The notes under the pieces are model-generated. The model had not been told where the DNA came from. It made no database searches and saw only the letters and a program-made list of their open reading frames with translations. Shown piece after piece: positions 1-10,487 of a stretch of 47,576 nucleotides of DNA. This DNA is from Asparagopsis taxiformis (Eukaryota > Rhodophyta > Florideophyceae > Bonnemaisoniales > Bonnemaisoniaceae). The stretch is from positions 1 through 47,576 of the forward strand of contig JALQPE010002368.1 in the NCBI GenBank assembly GCA_030407315.1. Direction: 5' to 3'. Within the stretch, counting starts at the first letter, position 1, and each line of letters begins with the position of its first letter. Both the position numbers and the translations under genes were made by a program.

Positions 1-894
1 CCCTAATCCCCTAATCCCCTAATCCCTAATCCCCTAATCCCTAATCCCCTAAAACCCCTAATCCCCTAATCCCCTAATCCCCTAATCCCCTAATCCCCTA
101 ATCCCCTATCCCCTAATCCCCTAATCCCCTAATCCCCTAATCCCCTAATCCCCTAATCCCCTAATCCCCTAATCCCCTAAATCCCATAATCCCCTAATCC
201 CCTAATCCCCTAATCCCCTAATCCCCTAATCCCCTAATCCCCTAATCCCCTAATCCCCTAATCCCCTAATCCCCTAATCCCCTAAATCCCCTAATCCCCT
301 AATCCCCTAATCCCCTAATCCCCTAATCCCCTAATCCCCTAATCCCCTAATCCTAATCCCTAATCCCCTAATCCCCTAATCCCCTAATCCCCTAATCCCC
401 TAATCCCCTAATCCCCTAATCCCCTAATCCCCTAATCCCCTAATCCCCTAATCCCCCTAATCCCCTAATCCCCTAATCCCCTAATCCCCTAAATCCCTAA
501 TCCCCTAATCCCCTAATCCCCCTAAATCCCCTAATCCCCTAAATCCCCTAATCCCTAATCCCCTAAACCCTAATCCCCTAATCCCCTAAATCCCCTAATC
601 CCCTAATCCCTAATCCCCTAATCCCCTAAATCCCCTAATCCCCTAATCCCTAATCCCCTAATCCCCTAATCCCCTAATCCCCTAATCCCCTAATCCCCTA
701 ATCCCCTAATCCCCTAATCCCTAATCCCCTAAATCCCCTAATCCCCTAAATCCCCTAATCCCCTAAATCCCCTAATCCCCTAATCCCCTAATAAAATCCC
801 CTAAATCCCCTAATCCCCTAATCCCCTAATCCCCCTAAAAAAAAATCCCCTAAATCCCCTAATCCCCTAATCCCCTAAAAAATCCCCCTAAAAA
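1..894. repeat. Telomere repeat tract, chromosome left end
   Basis: About 0.9 kb of head-to-tail CCCCTAAT units, with variants CCCTAAT, CCCCTAAAT and CCCCCTAAT. The C-rich strand runs 5' to 3' into the chromosome, as expected at a left end, so the G-rich strand would be TTAGGGGA. Units are nearly uniform at the outside and become irregular over the last 110 bp, where runs of 9, 6 and 5 A interrupt the repeat. The tract stops at about 894 and coding sequence of a LINE begins at once, with no subtelomeric spacer. Confidence 0.95.
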
Positions 895-1020
895 CCAAGA
901 TCTGGCGCCCGTCACATTCCATGGGCGCAGGTCACTGAATCAACAGAGTTTACAGCGCTATCTAGACCCCAGCAAGAGGCCATCAAAAGAGCACAAAAAG
1001 CGCTCGCCCCTCTATCTCGC

Positions 1021-1749
1021 ATGGCGGCATCGACCACAGCACAAACTGAGCCCGCGCCAGTCGCTCTATACTTTGGCAATTGCAGGCGAGCCCCGTACCG
1101 CACAGTCTATGAGAGCCTGAACAGACTAGTTCATCGGAAGAATCTCCTGGGAATTTCATTTATCGGACATGACATTATCGAAATCCTCATTGCAAAGCAC
1201 TCGGTGACCGCTACACTCCAAAAAATGCGGTTCATGAAATGGATGCACCTTCCCGACTATGACCCCGAAACACAGGACGGACACACGATACGGGCGACAC
1301 AACCGAAGATGTCAAGCGAACAGCGAGTACGTGCGATATATACACGCTGGTACAACGCATGGCTTCATACAAGAAGTGACACTGCTCGCCGATGGTACGC
1401 CGCACAAGGTACCCGCCTCGCCACAACACACGCCGCACTATTCACTGGAGAACCTGAACGGTTGTCTTTTGAACAATACAAAAGCATAAAGCTGGCAAGG
1501 ATGAATGAGGCAACAGTTGCCCTCCGTGCAGAATCAAGGAGATGCCCGGACTCGCCGCCGGAATGGACAGTAGTTAGGAGATCAACGGCATCGGCCGCAA
1601 ACGAAAAGGAACACACTGCGGAGCACCCAACACCACTTCCTAGCGCTACGCCACCTCCACCAGCCGCGACGATGGAGGTAACCCCAGTGCAGCCTGCAGA
1701 ACACGCACCTGCCGCAGCCGAGGACAACGTGGTTCCCATTACCAACTAA
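1021..1749 (+). CDS. LINE ORF1 protein (N terminus probably lost)
   Basis: A 242-residue ORF directly upstream of the endonuclease/RT ORF, so by position a LINE ORF1, whose usual role is nucleic-acid binding in the ribonucleoprotein. No zinc knuckle or coiled coil is evident. Residues about 15-80 look like a compact folded domain beginning ALYFGNCRRAPYR. The last 60 residues are rich in Pro, Ala and Thr and probably disordered. The 1021 ATG is simply the first one: the same frame is open upstream to 892, where the telomere begins, and the extra 43 codons read as plausible protein (for example QQEAIKRAQKAL). Forty-three open codons are only mildly unlikely by chance. The TAA at 1747-1749 is four bases before the ORF2 ATG, suggesting reinitiation. 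Confidence 0.7.
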   Translation: MAASTTAQTEPAPVALYFGNCRRAPYRTVYESLNRLVHRKNLLGISFIGHDIIEILIAKHSVTATLQKMRFMKWMHLPDYDPETQDGHTIRATQPKMSSEQRVRAIYTRWYNAWLHTRSDTARRWYAAQGTRLATTHAALFTGEPERLSFEQYKSIKLARMNEATVALRAESRRCPDSPPEWTVVRRSTASAANEKEHTAEHPTPLPSATPPPPAATMEVTPVQPAEHAPAAAEDNVVPITN

Positions 1750-1753
1750 ATCC

Positions 1754-4618
1754 ATGCTGATCATGTACCAAAACGTCAGCGGCCTAGCGTCGTCAGTTGA
1801 TGCCCTTACCCAAGCAATTATTCTCCATCAACCAGACGTTATCTGCCTGACTGAAACGTGGGGTAACTCCGACACACCCACGAAATGGAGGGATATGGGA
1901 TACGTAACCAATGCCTCCACAGCTACCCAGTCGAATGGGCGCCACCGACAAGGAGATGGAATCACCCTTCTCACGAGACTGCCTTGTAGGAGAATTGAAG
2001 TCTCACACAACACAGATATGTCAACTATTGTCTTACAACAAAGAGATACAAGATTTATTGCACTCTACATCAAACCTGCCATCGGCAAAACCAGGTACAA
2101 CGAATGCCTCCAAAATATCAAAAAATGGGCGAGAGGACGTTGCATAATATGCGGCGACTGGAACGCCCGATCTCAATGGTGGGATAAAGCTACAAACCCC
2201 GCTGGTAAAGAACTCGCAAAGTGGGCCGTCAACAGAAATTTCACGATAGCAGCCCCACCAGAACCCACGTTTCGCACAAGCCGGGGCACAAGCACAGTGG
2301 ACCTCCTGCTAGCCCGGGGATGGTCATCGTCAATGCCTGAAATACTTCATGGGACCTGGAACGAAAAATCCGATCATCTACTGGTGAAGTGTGTAGTCTC
2401 ACGAGAAACGCAACAACACACTAACTCACCCCCGCCATCATTGCTGGCGAACGCCGAAAAGCGGAAGATCGCGGCTCAGTTCTACGCGTCAGCTCTTCCC
2501 ACGGCGCGAGCACGGATCGAACAAACCAAGACCGAAAAACAGCTTCAAGAGGCGGTAGACTCCTTAGTCGAAATGCTCCTGCGGCCCTGGTCGCTCATGA
2601 CGGCTCCCCGACCAACACGCTTCCGTCCTGGATGGTCACCATCACTTGAAAAATTAGCCAAGAAGCGCTCTCGCCTTCTAAGACACCACCGTCCGCAGAG
2701 TCAAATGCGAGAAGAGATACGACAACTCGATCGGGCCATAAAAAGACAGTTCCGAAGAAACAAACGGAGACTTGAAGCACATGCCATCAACGAGATGGGT
2801 CAGCGGGATTTTCGACACGCGGCCGAGGCAATGAGGTTCATATCGCAAAACGACAAACCCAGAAATACTGTCGATCCGGACGTATTCACGGCGTTCTTCG
2901 CTAAACAACAAGTACATGACGCCCAAATACAAACAAGCCAGTTCACAGTGCCGCCCTCGTTCAAGAAATATCTGAATCACGCACTGAGCAGCTCAAAAAA
3001 TGGGAAAGCCCCAGGCCCCGACGGAATCCGTAACGAAATGCTACGCCTCCAACCGCAGCTCTCCGTTGCCATCCTCCAGACACTATGGGCAAAAGTGGGA
3101 GAGATTGGATACTTGCCGACACAACTCCGCAGCGGTACAATCGTGCCTATCCATAAGAAAGGAAGTACAAACGAACCCCATAATTATCGCCCAATTATAC
3201 TATTATCACATGTGCGCAAGGTTATCTCCGGCGCGATTGGGCTCCTGGTCCGCGCTCACTACACCCCACACCGCAACCAATGGGGTTTTACCCCAGGGAC
3301 TAGCACGGAGGACGCTATCCTGGCTGCAGACGACAGCATTCGCAGCGGGCATCGCCATCTTGCGGTGCTAGACCTGAAGGGTGCATACGATTCGGTCCAA
3401 AGGGACCAGCTGCTACGAATATGCCAAAACTCCCTACCCCCAATGGTCACTCAGATGCTGCCGGCGCTACTAGAATCACAAATCGCGCGAACGAAGGGAC
3501 AAAAGCGGAACCTCAGCGCAAAGATATCAATGGGCGTCCCCCAAGGAGATAGACCCAGCCCTGATCTTTTCAATATATTCATGGACACGCTACTGAATGC
3601 GCTTGATCAAGTCCCCCCAAGCCTTTCATCTCATCCTGCTAACGCATATGCGGATGACATCCTTCTCCTCGCAAGATCTGCTAACGGACTCCAGACTTTG
3701 CTAAAAATTGCCACCCAATGGAGCGATTCGCACGCGATGACCTGGAACGCGAGCAAATGTAGTATCCTAATCCCGGCAGAGACGAACGCCAACGTGACTC
3801 TGGAAGATACAATAATTAATCGCCAGATAGAGGCCGAGTACCTCGGAATTACGATCACATCGTCCGGGACTTCTGACTTACGTAACCGGGAAAGAACCAT
3901 CAAAGCCCTCGACATATTCCGCTCTATTCGACAGAAGATATCTCTGCCGCTACATGCACGAAGAATGATTGCCACCTGTTACATTTACCCCGCAATGACA
4001 TACGGCCTACAAGTAACGCCTATGACAATAGTCCATACGCGTCTTGCTCAGAAACTAGACGAAGCAATCCTCCCATGGGTACTCGGTATCGGAAAGTGCT
4101 CCTCTTCACAGGACCTGGCAAGAATGAGAGCGTTGGTTCACATTCCCAGCATTCAAGCACGCAGAGACAAAATAATAATGACGCGAGTGAAAGCCATACG
4201 TAAGTGGTTAGGAGATCGGTCACTTGGAATGCTCACGCGGTTGCGCAAGCGTCAAACCCTGCGGCTCTTACAAAGACAAACGAAACAGACGGACACGACT
4301 GCAGACCCAGCAGTGAAAGAATGGTCTGGTGCCATCACAACAGCACGTCACATACCAGGCGTACGCCAAAAAGGCCCTCAGGTGCTTACGCTGAATAATA
4401 TCCCAGAGCGGGCGCGCCGCGGTGCAATTCTGTGGTACCTCAACCGCTTTCCTCGCAGAGGACAAGAACGACCGCCAGAACGATGTATGAGACAGTGGAG
4501 CAGCCTGCTCACAACAGAGACCAATTGGACACAATATCAGCGCAAAAGATTCATCCAGCTCGCAGAGAAATGTGAAAGCAAGGATGCGCGGCCCCAAGCA
4601 CCAACTCGCGGAAATTAG
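1754..4618 (+). CDS. LINE ORF2: endonuclease and reverse transcriptase
   Basis: A 954-residue protein that nicks target DNA and copies the element RNA at the nick (target-primed reverse transcription). The N-terminal 220 residues form an exonuclease-endonuclease-phosphatase domain: the start MLIMYQNVSG, the Glu-bearing LTETWG, GDWNARSQWWD, STVDLLLARG and the terminal SDHLLVKC. The RT core (about 415-690) shows GKAPGPDGIRNEM, YRPIILLSHVRK, the catalytic LAVLDLKGAYDS, MGVPQGDRPSPDLF and the active-site box AYADDILLLA. The 270-residue C terminus is Arg-rich; I see neither a CCHC knuckle nor an RNase H domain. The frame is uninterrupted, so the protein looks functional although the element is cut at its 5' end. 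The clade is not assigned. Confidence 0.92.
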   Translation: MLIMYQNVSGLASSVDALTQAIILHQPDVICLTETWGNSDTPTKWRDMGYVTNASTATQSNGRHRQGDGITLLTRLPCRRIEVSHNTDMSTIVLQQRDTRFIALYIKPAIGKTRYNECLQNIKKWARGRCIICGDWNARSQWWDKATNPAGKELAKWAVNRNFTIAAPPEPTFRTSRGTSTVDLLLARGWSSSMPEILHGTWNEKSDHLLVKCVVSRETQQHTNSPPPSLLANAEKRKIAAQFYASALPTARARIEQTKTEKQLQEAVDSLVEMLLRPWSLMTAPRPTRFRPGWSPSLEKLAKKRSRLLRHHRPQSQMREEIRQLDRAIKRQFRRNKRRLEAHAINEMGQRDFRHAAEAMRFISQNDKPRNTVDPDVFTAFFAKQQVHDAQIQTSQFTVPPSFKKYLNHALSSSKNGKAPGPDGIRNEMLRLQPQLSVAILQTLWAKVGEIGYLPTQLRSGTIVPIHKKGSTNEPHNYRPIILLSHVRKVISGAIGLLVRAHYTPHRNQWGFTPGTSTEDAILAADDSIRSGHRHLAVLDLKGAYDSVQRDQLLRICQNSLPPMVTQMLPALLESQIARTKGQKRNLSAKISMGVPQGDRPSPDLFNIFMDTLLNALDQVPPSLSSHPANAYADDILLLARSANGLQTLLKIATQWSDSHAMTWNASKCSILIPAETNANVTLEDTIINRQIEAEYLGITITSSGTSDLRNRERTIKALDIFRSIRQKISLPLHARRMIATCYIYPAMTYGLQVTPMTIVHTRLAQKLDEAILPWVLGIGKCSSSQDLARMRALVHIPSIQARRDKIIMTRVKAIRKWLGDRSLGMLTRLRKRQTLRLLQRQTKQTDTTADPAVKEWSGAITTARHIPGVRQKGPQVLTLNNIPERARRGAILWYLNRFPRRGQERPPERCMRQWSSLLTTETNWTQYQRKRFIQLAEKCESKDARPQAPTRGN

Positions 4619-4694
4619 ATCAGATATGAACGCCAACAAACAGACCAATCATAATGCGCCATCACCTCCTAAGACACCTGAGACGCCTACTCAC

Positions 4695-4905
4695 AATCAG
4701 AAACACGGGGCGTCCACTAATCTCGAAACAGCCAACCATCCTGCTGCAAACATACACGACGGCGGTGACTCAACCACATCATGCCATTCCACAAACCCGG
4801 ATCAAAGGCAGAAACACGGGGCGCTCGCTGTCATCCCGACACAACCAACCATATTGATGGAACCATACACGACGGCGGTGACTCAACCACTTCACGCCAT
4901 ACTCT
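4695..4905 (+). repeat. 111-bp tandem direct repeat in the LINE 3' region
   Basis: Two copies offset by 111 bp. Each carries CAGAAACACGGGGCG near its start (about 4700 and 4811) and ACGACGGCGGTGACTCAACC near its end (about 4758 and 4869). The middle is diverged. It begins about 80 bp after the ORF2 stop, so it is part of the LINE 3' non-coding region and not coding duplication. Confidence 0.75.
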
Positions 4906-5446
4906 AGATCCCGATCGAATAATCGGCATCTTATCAGTAACCTTCAGACTCAACAATCAAGACTCAGTGGCGATTCGAGCGACTACCACACTTCCTCTTA
5001 CACAATACCGACTTACCTTCAACAAGGTGACAAGACAGCCGCTCCCTACTCAGCGACAAGACATACAATAACGGCAGAATTAGCTGATGAACATGATCGA
5101 TCCAGCGACGATACAATCCGATTCCCAAATGCTCCACCACAGCCACCCACAAGTTAACAGCAATACCCGCCGAATGACACAACAAAAGCAACCCAAACAG
5201 AACAGGCCCGAAAGCGGCAAACCCAAGCTCTTATTTTGCCCTGCACGGACCCAACATGACCGTCCCTGTAACTGACACATAACACTGCGCCTACCCGTCG
5301 CAATAGGGTACGGAATTATGCTGAGTCGAGTGCATCAAATCGTTAAGGGATGCGAAAGACAGGACAGACATCGGCGTGCGTTATGAAAGAATGGAGACAC
5401 CGCGTAATCTCCTGGATGCCTGGTTGATGACTACTCTTGAGACATG

Positions 5447-5985
5447 TGACGGTGACTGGTAAGTTCTTAGGAAATGCGACCGAGACCGGTAAGTTCTTAG
5501 GAGATGAGACGGTGACTGGTACAGCCTGAGGAGATGGGATGGCGACGGCAAAAACAAGGGAGAGCAAGCTGTAGAATGGTGGAGAAAACAGACAAGATAC
5601 ATGCCCTCATACCCAGCAAGTTGCGTTGCTTAAACAAGACACTGGTGGCCGCGGCGTCACAACCATGATACGCAATATGTTTTACAGCATAGAACGCAGA
5701 AGCCTTATCTGCTTGCTATACACGAACTCGACTAGTATGAAACAGGTCAGTTAATTGCAACGGCTCATATGGTACTGGCAAGTTATTTGTGGCGGGTCAT
5801 ATAGAACTCGCAAGAATTTGTAGCTGGCCAGCAACTACGACGACTCATACGGTACTGGCAAGTTAACTGTGGAGACTCAGGTTATACGGGCAAGGAACTG
5901 TGACGACTAATACGGAACTGGCAAGTTAGTTACGATTGATATTGAGCTGGCAAAAAATGTGGCGATCCACATGCAACTTGCAATT
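5447..5985 (+). repeat. Degenerate ~30-bp tandem repeats with core ACTGGYAAGTT
   Basis: Two blocks. Near 5447-5540, three copies of a unit ending in GACTGGTAAGTTCTTAGGA. Near 5763-5985, six or seven looser copies with core ACTGGCAAGTTA spaced at about 28-31 bp, plus one 51-bp gap. Single further cores occur near 6268 and 6339. This is the LINE 3' non-coding region; such repeats can serve as the RT recognition region in other LINEs, but no function can be read here. Confidence 0.65.
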
Positions 5986-6134
5986 ATTCGTGACGGTGCA
6001 GAGGGACTGTTTGACGACGCTTTCCCGTCAATAGGCTGACCAAATTGAACAGCATAGCGACCTGCAAACAATTGTGAGGCAAAGCACTGTTTGTCCCAAT
6101 CATGACAAATGGAGAACTAATGCCCTATCATGCA

Positions 6135-6160
6135 ACGGAGGGGCTGAATAGCCCCTCCGT
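6135..6160 (+). other. 11-bp perfect stem-loop in the LINE 3' region
   Basis: ACGGAGGGGCT at 6135-6145 and its exact reverse complement AGCCCCTCCGT at 6150-6160 enclose the loop GAAT. It stands out from the AT-richer repeats around it and lies about 320 bp before the inferred LINE 3' end. A stem-loop recognised by the element RT is an inference. Confidence 0.7.
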
Positions 6161-6481
6161 CTCCTTCACCGCCCAGCGGGAAGGATGCACCGCGACATGG
6201 CGGTACAGCGGGTTCAATTTTTGTTCGTCAGAGTGACAAATAGAACGGACAACAAGGCTGACATGGACTGGTAAGTTCATAAGGACAGTTGTCCTGAAAA
6301 TCTGGAAATTTTAATTTTTGCAATTTTTGCAAATTTGAACTGGTAAGTTTTTACTGATAGCTTAGCAGTAGTCTACCCTACTTAGATTGCTGTAGCTGGA
6401 CACGTGTAGTAGGATTGGTGCCTGTTGCTCACTTTTGGGAAAGTGGCGCCAATTAAAATAAAATTCGGAGTCTTTTTGGCT

Positions 6482-6521
6482 CCACGTGGCGCGGGCGGCC
6501 TGCGGCCGCCGCGCCACGTGG
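6482..6521. repeat. GC-rich 40-bp palindrome at the LINE/28S junction
   Basis: The left arm CCACGTGGCGCGGGCGGCC (6482-6500) and right arm GGCCGCCGCGCCACGTGG (6504-6521) pair throughout, apart from one unpaired base, around the loop TGC. 28S sequence begins at the next base. The outer arm is the CACGTG motif that also fills the repeats upstream of the 18S at 11.7-12.1 kb. Confidence 0.85.
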
Positions 6522-6545
6522 ACTAATTAGATGACGAGACACTTC

Positions 6546-6576
<31 letters not shown>

Positions 6577-7506
6577 TGTTTACCCGCGCTTGATTGAATC
6601 TCTTCACTTTGACATTCAGAGCACTGAGCAGAAATCACATTGCGTCAACATCGGTCACGACCCTCGCAATGCTTTGTTTTAATTAAACAGTCGGATTCCC
6701 TTTGCCCGTTGCAGTTCTAGTGCGCTGCACGCCGCGGGCGCCACCCCGTTGCGAGTCACGCGCAGTACGCTGCGGTAGGCAGGCCGTCTTGCGACAGCCC
6801 GCCCGCCGAGCACACCACACGTAGCACAGCGGCGGGGTTGCCAATCCCGCGCAGCACTAGAGCCAACCTTTTTCCCAAAGTTACAGGTCCAATTTGCCGA
6901 CTTCCCTTATCTGCATTGTTCATATTGAGTAGAGGCTGTTCACCTTGGGGACCTGATGCGGTTATCGGTACGTCACGGCGTGGATTGTTCACTTCAGCAG
7001 ACAAAGTTTCAAGGGCTGTCGACAGCGATCTGGACGCCGGAAAAGTCCGGCGCTCTGCCCGGGCACGCGTGTTTCTCCCGACAAGCGGATTCCACACAGC
7101 GCACCCTGACGTCAAACAGAAAAGATAACTCTGCCCAGAGCTGTCGCCAACGTGTTTGTCTCAAACGGCGTCACCGCCTCCACATCCGTGTGCAGGAATG
7201 TCAACCTGCTTCCCTTTCGCCAGAAAAATTCCCGAGAGAATAAACCAGCAGCTTAGGAACGACTCACTTATGCCCAATCAATGTTCACATAAAACCCTTC
7301 CCCGCTTCACCCTTCAAGGTTTGTTCACCCACTTGAATATTTGCTACTACCACCAAGATCTGCACTCGCGGCCGTTCCACCAGTGATTGCCCACCGGCTT
7401 CTCCACGGCCGCCACGCCCTCCTACTCATTCGACGAGTTGCCAATTCGTCAAACGGTGTGGTCTCGGCCACCCGCTTCAGCGCCATCCATTTTCAGGGCT
7501 AGTCCA

Positions 7507-7540
<34 letters not shown>

Positions 7541-7855
7541 ATTCCGACTTCCATGGCCACCGTCCTGCTGTCTCGATGAACCAACACCTTTCGTGGGGTC
7601 TATAAGCGGGCAGTTGGGCGCCTTAACCACACTTCCGGTTCATCCCGAATCGCCAGTTCTGCTTACCAAAAGTGGCCCACGGGGCCGACGTTTTTCTTGG
7701 CGCCGCTCAGACCTGCAGCGGCGCCCTTGCGTATTGAAAGTTTGAGAATCGTCTGAAGGCCAGAGGCCCCCAAATACGCTAATCATTCGCTTTACCACAC
7801 AAAACAACAACCATATATTAGCTCTTTTTCACGTCGTCGGCCCGCTATCCTGAGA

Positions 7856-7893
<38 letters not shown>

Positions 7894-8431
7894 AGTCTTT
7901 CGCCCCTATACCCAAGTTTGACGAGCGATTTGCACGTCAGCACCGCTTCGGGCTTCCACCAGAGTTTCCTCCGGCTTCACCCTACTCAGGAATAGTTCAC
8001 CATCTTTCGGGTACCAGCACAACTGCTCTAGGTCGGACACGCAATCAGAGATCGCGCGCCGCCCCAAATTGCAACAACTTTGTCATTCTGAAATTATGGA
8101 ATTACCGCCATCTTTCGCTTTCACTTCGCCCACAGGCTTTGACACCCTCAGACTCGCAGCTGTGCTAGACTCCTTGGTCCGTGTTTCAAGACGGGTCGTA
8201 TCGCGTCGTCACCCTGCCGTCCTCACGTGCCGCCGCAAAGCAGCACGGAGCCCTCAGTCCGCAGCAGCCTTGCAATCAGCCACCACAAACCCACAGCAGA
8301 CGGAGCCACCGGTGCCACTACACCCGCCGAAACAGGCTGAACACACCGGCGCCCACAGTTACTGCAACGCAATCCGCTTCCCTCACAACGGTTTCAGATT
8401 CTTTTCACCCTCTTTTCAAAGTGCTTTTCAT

Positions 8432-8463
<32 letters not shown>

Positions 8464-8712
8464 TTCCAGCAGTATTTAGCCTTCGATGAAATTTACCACC
8501 GATCTTAGAGCAGCATTCCCAAGCTACCCGACTCATTCGAGACAGCCCTGTACGGCACGCCCTGTGCAGGCTGGACGGGGCTCTCACCCTCCACGGCGAA
8601 CATTTTCATGTCACTTACCTGCACTGACGCACCCAGGCTGCTCACATTACAACGGCCGCACCGCGGACGGCACGGCCTTTTCATGTTGGGCTCTTCCCGC
8701 TTCGCTCGCCGC

Positions 8713-8743
<31 letters not shown>

Positions 8744-8796
8744 ACCGCTTAATTATATGCTTAAATTCGGCGGGTCGCCTTGTCTGATTTGAGATC
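6522..8796 (-). rRNA. 28S (LSU) rRNA, 3'-truncated
   Basis: On the minus strand the gene starts at about 8796 with the standard GATCTCAAATCAGACAAGGC and continues to CTCTCTTAAGG and then TCTCGTCATCTAATTAGT, where homology stops at 6522. About 2.27 kb is present, which agrees with the distance to that point in a typical eukaryotic LSU, so no intron or large internal deletion is apparent. The last third, including the sarcin-ricin region, is missing. Just before the break the normally invariant GCCAAATGCC reads GCGAAGTGTC, consistent with decay. The break lies 28 nt beyond the R2 insertion point. Not functional as an LSU gene. Confidence 0.93.
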
Positions 8797-9362
8797 CAAT
8801 GCCAAACATTAATAATATTAATATGCTCAGTTCCCTTTTTAATATTATGTATCATTATAATATTTCCCTTCATGTGTGCGATGGTGATGTTAAATTAACG
8901 CACGAGGCGTCAATTTCGCGTTAACATTAACGTTGGCAAGACGTTAACATTAACGCATATAAGAATCTCGTTAATTTCCCGCTGCAGACATCATCACCAC
9001 CGTCAATCACACACACTTGGAAAGCTCGCACACACGCTACCCATCCCGCGCCCTTCGCAACCGCCCATATCCCAGCCAGAGGGAGCAACCCCCCCAGCCG
9101 AAACACAGACCCCGCCAGCTCGCCACATACAGACACCACCGCTCGTCAACGATTAAATTAATTCGCAGCAGCATCCAGCAGCAAGCCAGTAGGTAAGTCA
9201 CTCCGGTCGGTAAAGACTCTCACGTGCGCACACCAGCTTCTCATTTTCAGGCGACCGACACCTTGCGGCACGGACACGCCCATTAGTCGCGTTTAACGCC
9301 GCGTGGGGTTGCCCCCTCGTGGCACGCGTTAACAAGTTTATACCATCTTCGATTTTTTTCAT
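8797..9362 (-). other. ITS2
   Basis: The spacer between 5.8S and 28S on the minus strand, about 565 bp. It contains an AT-rich end next to 28S, including several TTAATATTA-like segments, and a direct repeat CGTTAACATTAACG near 8920-8960. Boundaries are set by the flanking rRNA genes and are good to about 10 nt. Confidence 0.85.
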
Positions 9363-9515
9363 GCACGGACACTCAAACAGACATGCTCGCAGGATTACCC
9401 GCGAGCGCAACTTGCGTTCAAAAATTCGATGATTCACGAGTTCTGCAATTCGCGTTATCTCTCGCGTTTAGCTGCGTTCTTCATCGATCTGGAAGCCAAG
9501 ACATCCACCGTTGTG
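9363..9515 (-). rRNA. 5.8S rRNA
   Basis: The minus strand reads ACCGTGGATG-like sequence (CGGTGGATGTCTTGG), then CGATGAAGAACGCAGC, AACGCGAATTGCAGAACTC, GAATCATCGAATTTTTGAAC and TGTTTGAGTGTCC, the canonical 5.8S order. Its length of about 153 nt is normal. It appears complete and is the only full rRNA gene of the unit. Confidence 0.93.
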
Positions 9516-9791
9516 AGTTGTGTTTTGTTAATTAATTGTTTTGTTTTTTTGGGTTCGGTTTGTTTAAAATAATGAGTTTGGATAATTGTTCACGTTAAAA
9601 AATTTGTTTTCGCAACCTCAGACACACTCTCGGACCGGGAGACAACAGAGGCTTTGCAGGGCAATCACCCCCCACGCGGCACGGCAAGCTGACAAATCCC
9701 CGGGGCTACCCGGAAACCCATCCTCTCACCACACTGTCATCCCCCACCACACGACTTCTCTTTCCAGTTCTGCTGCTGCTTCTCTCTTTTG
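9516..9791 (-). other. ITS1
   Basis: A 276-bp spacer between the 18S 3' end and the 5.8S 5' end on the minus strand. It includes a T-rich plus-strand stretch near 9530-9560. Nothing else is recognised in it. Confidence 0.85.
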
Positions 9792-9849
<58 letters not shown>

Positions 9850-9931
9850 GTGATAAGGTTTGACCAAGTTTAGGCCACGCAGTCCGTGTCGCCACAGTCC
9901 ACGCAGCCCTCCCGAGGCCTCACCGGACCAC

Positions 9932-9978
<47 letters not shown>

Positions 9979-10436
9979 TTCAGCGCGGGTTGATGACCCG
10001 CGCTTACAAGGTATTCCTCGTTCAGGAGGGAAAATTGCAACCCTCAATCCCCATCACGAGCGGATTTCGAGATTCGGAAGAGCTCTCGCCCATCCTCACC
10101 CGTTGACCCGCTCAGTGTAGCACGCGTGCGGCCCAGAACATCTAAGGGCATCTCAGACCTGTTATTGCCTGGAGCTTCCGCGGGCTAGACGCCCGCAGTC
10201 CGTCTAGGAAGGCCGCCTAGCTACCGCAAAAGCAGTAACTGCGCCTAGCTAGCACGCCCAGGTCTCGCTCGTTAACGGAATTAACCAGACAGATCACTCC
10301 ACCAACTAAGAACGGCCATGCACCACCAACCATAGAATCAAGAAAGAGCTCTCAATCTGTCAATCCTCACTATGTCCTGACCTGGTAAGTTTTCCCGTGT
10401 TGAGTCAAATTAAGCCGCAGGCTCCACACCCGGTGA

Positions 10437-10487
<51 letters not shown>

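Larger units (their letters stand above)
895..6481 (+). mobile_element. Non-LTR retrotransposon (LINE), 5'-truncated by the telomere
   Basis: Two ORFs in LINE order: ORF1 of unknown fold, then ORF2 with an apurinic-type endonuclease and reverse transcriptase, followed by 1.86 kb of non-coding DNA rich in degenerate tandem repeats. The 5' end is the telomere junction: the ORF1 frame is open back to 892 with no ATG before 1021, which suggests loss of the true 5' end. The 3' end is not certain. No poly(A) tail is seen. I place it at 6481, just before a palindrome that abuts 28S rDNA. The element points away from the telomere and is antisense to the rDNA, unlike R1/R2 elements, which lie in the same sense as 28S. 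Confidence 0.8.

Noticed and set aside
1..894. CRISPR-like array
   Set aside because: Direct head-to-tail repeats without spacers at a sequence end; plainly telomeric.
6339..6352. CTGGTAAGTTTT in the LINE tail is also found in the 18S at about 10381
   Set aside because: Twelve matching bases in a low-complexity repeat core; no further similarity on either side, so probably coincidence and not a target-site signal.
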